This document shows positions 47,501 to 56,755 of a stretch of 64,000 bases of DNA, piece by piece. How positions within the stretch are numbered: the first letter of the stretch is position 1; every line of letters begins with the position of its first letter. The translations under genes and the position numbers were made by a program. The notes beneath the pieces are model-generated. The model made no database searches. It was not told where the DNA came from and saw nothing but the letters and a program-made list of their open reading frames with translations. The DNA is from Diplosphaera chodatii (lineage: Eukaryota; Chlorophyta; Trebouxiophyceae; Prasiolales; Stichococcaceae): NCBI GenBank assembly GCA_032358165.1, contig JAALGY010000039.1:62001-126000 (forward strand), in the 5' to 3' direction.

Positions 47501-48552
47501 ATCTCTCGACATTGGCAGGGCAAAGCTGGATGTAGTGGGCTCGACGCTGGATGGCAACCTCACTGGCACCGCTACAGGTACCCTTGGCATGTTCTTCTTC
47601 CTGCTGCGTCACCTGCTGCAGATGCTGCAATGCGCTTTCTGCCATGATAGTGTTTGAGTGCTGCTGCTGCTGCATCAAGGTCAGCTGGCCTGCAGGGCAG
47701 CGCACTGTCAGTGTCAGTCAGTAGGGTTGTGAGCAGCCAGCCTGGCATAGCAGGCAGCAATTGCAATGCCTTTTGACCTCTGCAGGGCTGGACATCGGGC
47801 AGTTCCGCTCCTGGGCGCCGCCGCCTGAGCCGGAGGGCAGCACACAGGTCGCAGCAGGTGGCCCCTCGCCTGCCGCAATGAGTCGCAGCACCGCAGGCAC
47901 GCCGAGCCGCAGCCAGCAGCACGAGCTTGGAGCGCCGCAGCTGCAAGAAACTCCTCCCGGCAGTCAATGGCCACCGCAGCACAGCCAATCACAGCCAGCT
48001 CTGCAGCTCAGCAGCCTCGGCAGCCAGCCGCCTGGCAGCCAGCCCTGGAGCAGCCCCGGCGGCAGCAGCAGGCCGGCGGCTTTGTCGGACATCGACCTGA
48101 CACCTGTGGACTCGATTGACGAGGTCTGCCCTGGCGACGGCGTTGAGCCGGGTGGGGTTGGCAGTGAGGTCGCCCGCGCCCGCCGCCCGCGCAGTTGCGG
48201 CGGCGACGGCAGCCTGCCCAGCAAAGATGGCATCAGCATCCAGCAGCAACAGAACGGGGCACAACTGTCACAGATCGACCTGACGCCGGTAGAGGACTCC
48301 GATGATGATGTGCGGCCAGGGGACTCGTGGGTGCCGGAAGCGGGAAGCGGCGGCGCCGGCGCCAATGATGGGAGCCAGCAGCAGCCGGCAAGCCAGCAGA
48401 GCGCACGCACAGCTGTGAATGAGGCCGCAGCCGTCTGTGTGGCTGATGATCAGGGGGAAGCAGCACCAGCCAGCCACAGTGGCACAGGGGACAGGGTGGG
48501 GCAGAAGCGGCGGCGGAAGCCCAGCGAGGCTGACGTCATAGACCTGACATGA
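41535..48552 (+). CDS. SMARCAL1/ZRANB3-like SNF2 annealing helicase with GRF and CCHC zinc fingers
   Basis: Twenty in-phase exons, about 1,006 aa: 41535-41632, 41817-41917, 42023-42247, 42439-42529, 42640-42721, 42927-42997, 43131-43303, 43437-43591, 43928-44083, 44498-44561, 44696-44799, 44922-45011, 45199-45339, 45523-45624, 45888-46056, 46318-46514, 46750-46869, 47247-47302, 47519-47577, 47786-48552. In order: a GRF zinc finger ([33 protein letters not shown]), a CCHC knuckle ([14 protein letters not shown]), a HARP-like segment ([15 protein letters not shown]), then the SNF2 motor: [40 protein letters not shown] (DESH box), [50 protein letters not shown]. Such enzymes rewind RPA-coated DNA and remodel stalled replication forks. 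The C-terminal 255 residues are disordered with three V/I-D-L-T motifs. Intron after 43591 has a GC donor. Confidence 0.9.
44901..44913. repeat. Interstitial telomere-type motif
   Basis: Nearly two units of the plant-type telomere repeat (ccctaaaccctag) lie in an intron of the SMARCAL1-like gene. Single degenerate units occur elsewhere (near 28640 and 36370). Confidence 0.5.
45795..45832 (+). repeat. Degenerate copy of the following SMARCAL1-like exon
   Basis: Thirty-eight bases in the intron match 45895-45932, inside the next exon, at 32 of 38 positions and exactly 100 bp away. The copied part encodes [12 protein letters not shown] in the true exon. Confidence 0.75.
46831..47098 (+). repeat. 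Tandem triplication of an exon end
   Basis: Three copies of about 45 bp, starting near 46832, 46944 and 47054 (periods 112 and 110 bp), share gcaccgcctggggcag and a gcctggaggtgc end. Copy 1 is the 3' end of the SNF2 exon ending at 46869 ([12 protein letters not shown]) including its donor. Copies 2 and 3 lie in the following intron. Confidence 0.9.
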
Positions 48553-49206
48553 AGCGCACACAGCTTTCTGCAGCCTAGCTCATCAGGACGCAGCATGCCC
48601 TGCTGGTGTACACCAGCACACCTCTGCCAAGGAGCAAACCTGCTGTACTTCTCTGTGTTGTAGGCCACCTAGGCATGCCGTAAAGTTGCTTTGGTGGTAT
48701 TATATATAATGGGCAGGACTACTGGGGCACGCTCGAAATTTTTGCGACATGCACGTCAGTGAACCCAATTGTGTCATGTGCGCTGTAGTGAATGCCTTGC
48801 AAATATTGCGCATTCGAGCGCGCATGGTTTTGGCGCTGCTTTCGCACGGTCCGTCCTTTGTGCCTCATTTCATGCAACAAACAAACACGCACTGCGGCAT
48901 GGAAACTGCATCTCTTTGAGGCCAAGCGTAGCTGGCAGCAGCTTTGCGATGATGTGCGTTGCCTAGAGGTTCGTTCTACTCAGTGCAAATTTGGTGAACA
49001 TGCAGGCCCAGCATCCATCCTCGTCTCGCTTGCATGCATGGCCTATCCTGGGCGTTGCAACCCATCATCACAGCCACGTGGCGGGCCTGGCGTGCTTAGC
49101 ACAGAGGCTCCGAGGTTATACAGCATCCCTCGCACGAGAGCGCGCTCCCACTTCACTCGCAAACTGGAACAGGTGGTATTTTCGGCGGTTCGAACATTAG
49201 TACAAG
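48553..49206. other. Intergenic region upstream of BTB copy 2
   Basis: About 650 bp with no gene. A TATA-like AT run (tattatatataatg) lies at 48698-48711, about 500 bp before the BTB start; whether it works as a promoter is unknown. Confidence 0.4.
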
Positions 49207-50219
49207 ATGAGCACGCAGCCATGCGAGGGTGAGACGTCCCCATATGAAACCCCAGGTGGCGTTCCCTTGTTCAGTAAGAAGGTCATCGACCGCCTCACTG
49301 CCACGTTGGCAGACTGCTGCTTGGTGAGCTGCGATGGGGAACGGTATCCAGTGCACAAGGCAAAGCTGCTGGAGCAGTCCAAAGTCCTCAGGCACGTTGG
49401 TACTGCTGTGCTACTGCACGTGCTGATCCACTAGAGCAGCATATCCAATGGATAAATCAATTCATCCCCAACGTAGCATGCATATTGCAAATGCGTGGCC
49501 CCATTATATATTGACACTGTTTATTGACTGCAATAGGGGGCTGCTGTCCACCGTGGAATCGACTGCTGAGTTGCCACTGGCTGAAGATGCTGCCACGGTG
49601 CGCATGCTGATCAGCGGAATGTATGATGCCAACAACATCATCACCTGGTCCACTGCAAATTCCCTTTTTGAGCTCGCCAACAAGTACGACGTGGAGGACA
49701 TTCAGCTGAACTGCGAGCGGTTTTTGATCCCCGAGCCGCTGTCGACATCCGATCTACCAAAGTATATGCAGCTGGCTTGCGCATATGGCATCAAGTCCAC
49801 GGTCAAGCGCTATCAGAACTTCGTTGCCGCTGATGACAACTTCGAGAATCTCACTCGGTGACGAAACTCCTCCTTTGCATGCAGTAGGGTGCCATGATAG
49901 CGATTTGCACCACTAGGCTGGATGCAACAGACAAGGCTTGCGTGCCCAATGCGATGCGCAACGCCCCATTGGGATTGATAAGCCAGAATTGACGTGCGTG
50001 CACCGCTGCAGGGCTCATGGTGCAGACTGGTGCAAGGACCTGCCTGGCGATGTTGTCACAGAGATCATGACTCGTCGGCTCAACCAGCTAAAGCAACGCA
50101 AGTACCAGGAGGACATGGAGAAGGACACGCAGTACAACCAGCTCCGGCAGTATGCACAAGATCTCGAGCATAAGCTAGATATTATCGCACGAAGCAATTA
50201 TCGGAGGCTTGCCATGTGA
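49207..50219 (+). CDS. BTB/POZ-domain protein, copy 2, with coiled-coil tail
   Basis: Three in-phase exons: 49207-49391, 49537-49857, 50012-50219; 237 aa. The start MSTQPCEGETSPYETPGG matches copy 1. The BTB fold is VIDRLTATLADCCLVSCDGE, YPVHKAKLLEQSKVLR, ELPLAEDAATVRMLISGMYD and LFELANKYDVEDIQLNCERF. Exon 3 carries HGADWCKDLPGDVVTEIMTR, then a charged coiled coil (QLKQRKYQEDMEKDTQYNQL) that copy 1 lacks. The first intron uses a GC donor where copy 1 has GT at the same position. The shared structure shows an old duplication, now in inverted orientation about 28 kb apart. A shorter product ending at 49861 is possible if intron 2 is retained. A Cullin-3 adaptor role is plausible by family only. 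Confidence 0.82.
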
Positions 50220-51371
50220 AGCTTACGAGCAGCCATGAGAGCCTACGTAGGCCTGCCAACCTTAAGCTTTGGTATCTGCTGGTCATGCGACGGTTGATTT
50301 GAGATGAGCACACCAGCAGTAACAGTGCAAATAGCCGAAGCTGCCATGAGTGTTGACGCTGCTGTATGCGGGACTATTTATAATACGAGTAGCCCGCAGG
50401 TCTGATGCTGTTGCACATTTGAAACCTCTATGCTCGCTACCACAGCATACCGTACTCGCTGATGCTCCTCATGCTGGAGGCTGCTGGGCACTTGCTGCGG
50501 CTGTCTGGCTGCTGCTGCCTACTGCTGAAGACATACCCGCAGTACTCTATGCGATAGCGCGCCATAACCCTGAAGGACAGCAAAAGCAGCATACCATTCC
50601 GCAGGTTGAACGAGCCTGCACCGCGGGCTGACAGCTACGGCCAGCCGCATGCATGAGACTGCAGCGCAGCTTTGCTGAAAATGATATTGTTCGCAGCACA
50701 TAATTGCAATTCTAAGTGACACTCAGCCGACGACACAGCAGTCCGTGTATGGGTAGAGCGTTCGCCTGCAACGAGTGAGTGCATGTGCACCTGCGTCAGC
50801 TATGTTGCAGCACCTACCAGATAGAAGCCTCCAGCGAGACGACGCACACACCAGTGCTGCCGCTGCGTGATCACAGCATTTTGCACGAGTGAACGCAATC
50901 TGCGAAGATGAAGTGAGGCCTGTGCATGATGCATGGCAGTCGATGTGGATGGCAGCACCTCCATTTCCTCTTCATTGTAGCTTTGCAGAGTTTGGCAGAC
51001 ATTTCCTGCCTACCGCAGCTCATTGCTTGATGTGATCTGAACACCCGAAGCTGCCCTGCAAAGGAGCTGGCACGGCCCCGGATTGCACCTCGCAATGGAC
51101 CTCGTTCGTGAGGAAGCGTGAGGCTCCTGGCTCCGACCGTTGCTGCATGTTCCTGTGCTGTGCAGCGCAAAGTGCATGAGAACAGTTATGAGGAGACAAA
51201 AGCAGTGCTAGCTGTATGTGCGGGGCTGCCACCGCGCTGCCTTGCCACATCTTCTGTGGGCGCCCAGCAGCAGGCTTCGTGGGTTGCTTGCTGTTATGGT
51301 CGTGTCGTGCAGAGTTCTTGCCTGCAGCGTATACCTGGCTCCACTGTCACTGCGCAGGAGACCATAGCGAA
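50220..51371. other. Intergenic region with a tRNA-like relic
   Basis: About 1.15 kb between BTB copy 2 and the FAM192A-like gene. Apart from the tRNA-like segment at 50741 no gene is visible. Confidence 0.5.
50741..50780 (+). pseudogene. tRNA-Ala(TGC)-like 5' half
   Basis: The segment gtccgtgtatgggtagagcg followed by ttcgcctgcaacgag resembles the 5' half of a tRNA-Ala: the D-arm part ggtagagcg, then a stem around the seven-base loop cctgcaa with TGC at the anticodon place. Part of the D arm is deleted, base 33 is C not T, and no T arm follows. It is at best a relic. Confidence 0.3.
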
Positions 51372-51389
51372 ATGTCCACATGCCGCGCC

Positions 51390-53368
51390 ATGCCCAACAG
51401 TTGCTCAGGCCCCACCTCACAACAGTTGGTGTTGTGCTCCAGCGAGGAGCGCGTCTACGAGCGGGAGGCGGTGCTGGGCCGCGATGCGCGCAGCGTCTTC
51501 CCCACGGAGATCGCCAAGCAGGCTGCCGAGGACCGCGCCACAGCCGCCGAATCGCTGGGCGGCCGCAACTTCATCACCGAGTCCGAGGTCAGAGCCTGCA
51601 CTAGGACCCAGGCACAGTGGCGAGCATCCAGCACGCTGCCGAACAGCAGGCATCTGACAGCAGCACCTTCACTTGGCGCTCCGTCAGCCGCACGGCCGTC
51701 CGGTGATGCGCGGATCCAGGTGTATGCGCCACCACCGGAGCCAGCTGGGTGTATCTCTGCAGCTGGAGGCGATCAAGGCGGAGCGCGGGGAGACCGTGGA
51801 GGAGGCGCTGCCCGACAAGCCGCTGGCGCAGGTGCTGGCGGACGCGAAGCAGGCGAAGGAGGACGCATTCCAGGCGCAGTGGAAGCAGATGAAGACAGGT
51901 GAGCGGGCTGGAGACGACTAGACATGCTGATTGTTCTGCATCACCTGGGGTCTAGGCAGCTGTGACATGATGGCCAAAGAGGCAGCCTCCCAGACGCAGT
52001 GGCAGCAGATGAAGACAGCTGCGCACAGATGCAGGCAGGTTTCTGCAGCCCAGCATCGCAGAGTGTCAGCACTCCAAGCCAGATAGTGGTGCCACAGCAG
52101 GATGCATCCAGGTGCAGCAACACCAGGTCAGGACAGGGGGCAGCAGGCCAGTGTGAAAGTGCTGCAGGCTGCATGTCAGCACTGCCGGGCTGTTCTCAGG
52201 TGCAGCAGATTGCACACAGACGAGCGCAGCAAGCTAGGGTGCAGGGAGCCTGCAGCTGGCATTGTGGGAGTGCTCAGCACGACATCCGCGAGGCATCTCA
52301 GCCCACACCTGAGAATGCAGCCGCTGCACTGTCAGAACCTGTGGTGTGCTGTGCGCCCGCAGGCAAGAACCGGCCGCTGGACGAGGACGAGCTGGAGTTC
52401 CTGGACACCCTGCAGCAGCAGGCGCAGCACGCGGACGCGGCCTGGCGCGCGGAGCAGGACCGGGAGCTGGACGCCTACCAGCAGGTCCCCCCCCATACCC
52501 CATCCCTGTTTCCGCCATTAGCTCGCCTTTCCTTTCCCCTGCCATAGGACCTGAGTCAGCGTCTGCCGGAATGCAGCAGTGCGGCCAAAGCGCGGCGTAC
52601 CCAGCTGCTATGACACTTTGCACAGGTTCGTTCAGTAACAGCGGCCAGCATGCAGCGTGTTGCGGCTGTGCATGTTGTACTTGACCGGCGGGGACTGCAT
52701 CACATGAGGCTGCGCTTCTGCAAAAGTGCTTTGTCGCCTGCACAGCAACACCAGGCTCTTTGGTGTGTTCGGCAGGCAGTGCGGGCTCGGGCGGAGGCGC
52801 GCAGCGCCGGCAAAGACGAGGCCGCCTCGCCAGCTCAGCCGGGGCCGCAGCCGCAGCCGCAGCCGCAGCCAGCCAAGCAGGTCAGCTGGCACCTCACGCT
52901 ACACTGCGTGCTCAGGCACAGGGCCTTATATGTGCACATATAGCCATGGGCAAGCTTAGGACTCATCTTGTCAACATGCCATGATGCCTGCTGGGCCATC
53001 TGGCATGGCAGAAGGAACGTGCATCTGCGCTGCACGCCATCACAGTATGTGACTGGCCGCTGGAACTGCAGGCACAGCCAGCAAAGCCGCAACAGAAGGC
53101 AGCACTGCGGCGGCCAGTGCTGCAGGTGGTGCGCAAAAAGCCCTCTGGTGAGGCGCTGGCGCTAGGGTCCAAGGCGGCCACAGATGGGGGCCCGCTGGCC
53201 AAGCGACAGCACACGGGCGGCACGGCGGCGGACAGCGCGCCAGGCGAGCATTTTCAGCCAGCTGCAGCCGCTCCGCAGGACGCCAGCAGGAGTCCAGATG
53301 CTGATGATGGTGGTGGCGGCCTCGCTGGGCTGCTGGGCAATTATGGCAGTGATGATGACAGCGAGTAG
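51390..53368 (+). CDS. FAM192A / PIP30 / FYV6-family protein (spliceosome or proteasome-activator associated)
   Basis: Five in-phase exons: 51390-51587, 51763-51898, 52363-52484, 52776-52880, 53072-53368; about 285 aa (an ATG at 51372 is also in frame). Core sequence: GGRNFITESE, LEAIKAERGETVEEALPDKP, AKEDAFQAQWKQMKTGKNRP then LDEDELEFLDTLQQQ, a charged helix (AAWRAEQDRELDAYQQ), a Pro/Gln linker, PVLQVVRKKP and the acidic end GLLGNYGSDDDSE. The K-x-x-x-F...F/W-K, LDEDExEFLD motif and acidic end define the FAM192A/FYV6 family; yeast Fyv6 acts at the second step of splicing and human FAM192A binds PA28gamma. Nuclear function is therefore expected. The residues before the family core have no known counterpart and the start is uncertain. 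Confidence 0.8.
51971..52018 (+). repeat. Degenerate copy of a FAM192A-like exon end
   Basis: Forty-eight bases match 51851-51898 (the 3' end of exon 2) at 39 of 48 positions without gaps, 120 bp downstream in the intron. The donor site ggt of the exon is changed to gct in the copy. Confidence 0.8.
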
Positions 53369-53865
53369 CAGAGTTTGTCCTGTCCAGCCTTGCATCTCGC
53401 CGATCTGAGAACTGATATTGTTGGTGGTTTACAGCAAGTGGGCACACGGATCTGACACCGCAGTTCACATGCGCACGCCGAGTCAACATGCACAGATGTG
53501 GTGTACAGCATGCAGCATCACATCCCAGGCAGCCGTGAACTCTTTGGAGCGGGCAAGCAGAGAGCGTTTTACTTGGTATGCCAGCTTGATACGCCAGACG
53601 CACATGCTGAACTTTGATCGATGCTGTTGTGTATGCAGTCAGCATGCATGGCTGCGCGCTGCTTTCCAGCAGCGCGTTGTGGGATAGTGACAGCAATACT
53701 CCTCATCGTACTGCAGTATTGAAGTGTTTGATTGATCCCACTTCAACTCGAATATCGCAGTCGTCCTGGAGCACGTGATGTTGAATTCCAAGAAATTTGA
53801 CTGTCGTCCTCAGCACGTTTGTGATGGCCCAGTCGAAGTCCTTGCACAAGCACAACACACTGTGA
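53369..53865. other. Intergenic region
   Basis: About 500 bp before the oxygenase start. A minus-strand open frame at 53924-53703 (74 codons, with DFDWAITNVLRTTVKFLGIQ and HHVLQDDCDIRVEVGSIKHF) looks protein-like and overlaps the oxygenase start in antisense; no family is recognised and it may be chance. Confidence 0.3.
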
Positions 53866-56208
53866 GTGGTTGCTCTCGGTATCGAGTCGCCTGCAATCAT
53901 GTTGCCGATCCTCAGCGTGAGCAACAGAACGCATTCAGCGGGATGGGATGATCAAGCGGCGTATGACGTCTTGCTGGCCGGCCTGCAAGAGGACAGATAT
54001 GCTGTGCTGACCGTGGATGACAGCATCAGCCTGCAAGCCCAGGTAAGCCCAGGTACGTGGGCTGTCTGCGCATGCATCCTGCAGACTGTGGGGACCGCCA
54101 AGCGCCATGACCAAGTGCGGTGATCATGCAGGGCATGCAGCTGGCGTACAGCAGCCTCATGAACAGTCAGTCTAGTGATTCCGTGGTGCCTGGTCTGACG
54201 CGGCTGCCGGGCAAGACGCTACTGGATTACACACCCGGACAGCGCACAGCACCCGCCCAGCTTGAGGCCTGGCTCACTCAGGTGTCCAGCATCCCGCCTG
54301 AAACCTCTCTCCAGTACGTCACCTGTCGCCAGCCTGCTCTGCTACTTGACAGCACGTCGCGTGGTTGCACAACTGGCAAAAGGTGCAGGCCCCAATGCTT
54401 CAGGGAAGGAGTCCCTGCCTATCGCAGGTCGCAGCCAGCTTTTCTAGCGTCGCGGATGCTGTGCTGCGGGTGTGCCTGCGGGGCTTGGGCATGCCAGGGA
54501 ATGCGCTTGCAGGCGTCCTGGATGACTCGCCTCCAATGCCGAACATCCCACCTGCCTCCGTTCTGCAGGCCATCAGCTACAGTGGTGAGGTGTCCTCGGC
54601 TCCTCAAGTATTTGGCACACTGGGAATGACTACTATTTGTTTGATACACACGATATGACGCAGCATGCACAAATTCTGCGAACGGCATGGGCTGCTACAT
54701 GACACTGAGCAACACGGCTACATGGCATGTCTGTAGGAAGGCATACGGTAGGCGCACAGGCACATGTAGACCGTGGCCTGCTGTCTGTTGTGTGGGAGGA
54801 TGCTCCTGGATTGCAGGTGAGCCGACCTCACAAGTCCCTCGTCACCTGCATCTGCAAGATCGCTGCAACCATGCGCATTCATGTGCCTTGCCAAACTTGG
54901 TGCAGGTCCTGTTCAGTGCTGCAGCCTGTCGCATGCTTCCCTGCAGCTGCATGTGCAGCCGATCGCAGGTGTACTCCGCGGCAGGCCACCGGCAGCTGGT
55001 CAGGCTGAAGCCTGAAGCAGAACCAGCTCGCTGTCTTTGCAGGCGATGCGCTGCAGCACGCTACAACCGGCGCCATCCCTGCTGCAATGCACCGGGTCGT
55101 GCTCGAACCCGCAACCCAGCAGACTGAGCGGTGGCAATGCCCACCTGTGGCTGTCAGGTGTCAGGAGGTGAGCTGCATGCTTCAGCTTGCTGTGCATGCA
55201 TGTCAGAGCAGTGACCCCTTGCTCGAAAGGCACAGTGAGATAAAGTGCCTGCGTACTGCAGATATGCAGCAGCGGTCGGGTTTCGCTGGCTTACAAGCAG
55301 CGGCCCGCACCGCATGCCATCATTGACCTGCGCCACACCCCCGGCTATGTGCCGGACAGCCGGTGTGTTCCCCTACTCCTGTTTGCACACCGCATGCAGG
55401 TCTGGCCCTGCAAACATGTTATGCGGCTTTTGCAGGCATGCTTTGATGTGGTGCAGCTGCACATTGGAAGCGTCGCAAGGTTTGTGACGCTCTTGCCCTG
55501 CAGGTATCCACATCCTCTGGTGCAGGCGCATGCGGTGGCGCTCTTCGAGGCCAGCCATCAGAGCATCAACCAGCCGCCAGCCGGCACGCGCCATCGGGAA
55601 GCAGGACAGCAGCGACAGAACAAACGCGCACGTGTCGAGCAGGTGTTCAACGTGGCGACAGCCAGCTACAGTATGCATGCCAGAAAGTGATATGTGCAGC
55701 GCGTTGCTGCCCTGTGTTGCCGCCAGCAGATCGATCCTTGCTATGTCCAAGCAATCAGGTATGGCATGGAAATGCAGGAGTCTCATATTGCAGAGCACGA
55801 ACCCATTCAGCTGGTCGTAAGGGACATGGTCGGCCGTGATACCACCTTCAACATGGACCACGATGCAACCATACAGGTGCTGATCTGCACATTTGGCAGC
55901 TGCCGCTGGCCACGTGTGGAAGTAGAGGCAGCCAGCCCAGCAGTTGGTGCAAGTGTTGGCATGCTTTCAGTGTCGTCTACAACATTTCAGCGTTGACGAG
56001 TGTACCTGATGATATATGCCCACTCTCCACATCAACCAATGCAATGCAGGATTTGGCTGAGGTGTACCAAGACACATACGGACTGCCGCCTGATCAAGCG
56101 CGATGGATCTTCCATGGCAAACAGCTCGAAGAGCTTCAGCCGCTTGCTGACCTGAACATCCAGCCGTTAGACGTTCTGTACCTGGTAGTCAGACTGCGCG
56201 GCGATTGA
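53866..56208 (+). CDS. 2-oxoglutarate/Fe(II) oxygenase (IPNS-like) fused to a ubiquitin-like domain
   Basis: Ten exons, all phases agree: 53866-54042, 54132-54281, 54389-54584, 54752-54816, 54947-54968 (or to 54998), 55043-55157, 55270-55362, 55504-55642, 55730-55876, 56050-56208; 420 or 430 aa. The N-terminal part is [20 protein letters not shown] and [11 protein letters not shown]. The double-stranded beta-helix ligands are visible: H-x-D in [13 protein letters not shown], the second His in [11 protein letters not shown], and R-x-S in [11 protein letters not shown]. This is the isopenicillin-N-synthase-like oxygenase class. The last two exons encode a ubiquitin-like fold: [37 protein letters not shown] and [13 protein letters not shown] at the stop (ubiquitin ends LRLRGG). 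If the intron at 55643 is retained the oxygenase ends at 55690 and an ATG at 55694 could start a separate ubiquitin-like gene. Substrate unknown. Confidence 0.75.
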
Positions 56209-56755
56209 CCAGCATGCGGGGGGCTGGGACAGCTGCTGATGTCCGCCGCATCCCCGTGCTTGACGGTGGCCGAGGCAGTGCTATGCTGTGGCATAGCATG
56301 TAGTATATCCCGCAACCTGGCATATGAGGGCAGTTCAGGTCACAAACACGACTGGTCTGCTAGCCCACCAGCAGCAAATTTGGCTGCTTTGCTGTGCCTG
56401 CTGTGCAACGCACCCAACGTTCAGATCTTGTCGTCACCTCCAAGAGAAGTCATCACACTGGAGACTCATGGTCCGGTGGGGAGGTGCAGGTACCACTTGC
56501 GCCTTGCATTCACGATCTGCACATTGCGCTGTCGTCAATTGCCGACCTTCATGCCCCAGTAGCTGTGCGTCTGCTATATCTGGCACCAACGGCAAACCTT
56601 GATTACAGCAAACTTCACACCAGGCAGTTACCCACCGAGCCTACGCCGACAGCCTTGACTTATGCAGGAGCACGTGCAGCCAGAGCCATAGCTTGGCAAG
56701 CTGTATCCGCAGGGCGTGAGGTGGATTGTCAGCAGATTAGCCTTCAGCAGCCAGG
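56209..56755 (+). other. Gap with an unassigned open frame
   Basis: Between the oxygenase stop and the DRC4 start, the plus-strand frame 56394-56792 includes HDLHIALSSIADLHAPVAVR and YAGARAARAIAWQAV, which look like coding sequence. I cannot attach it to either neighbour or name a family. Confidence 0.2.

Noticed and set aside
47761..48552. Treating the 263-codon open frame as its own gene
   Set aside because: It joins in phase to the upstream SNF2 exon at 47577 through an acceptor at 47785, so it is the last exon of the SMARCAL1-like gene.
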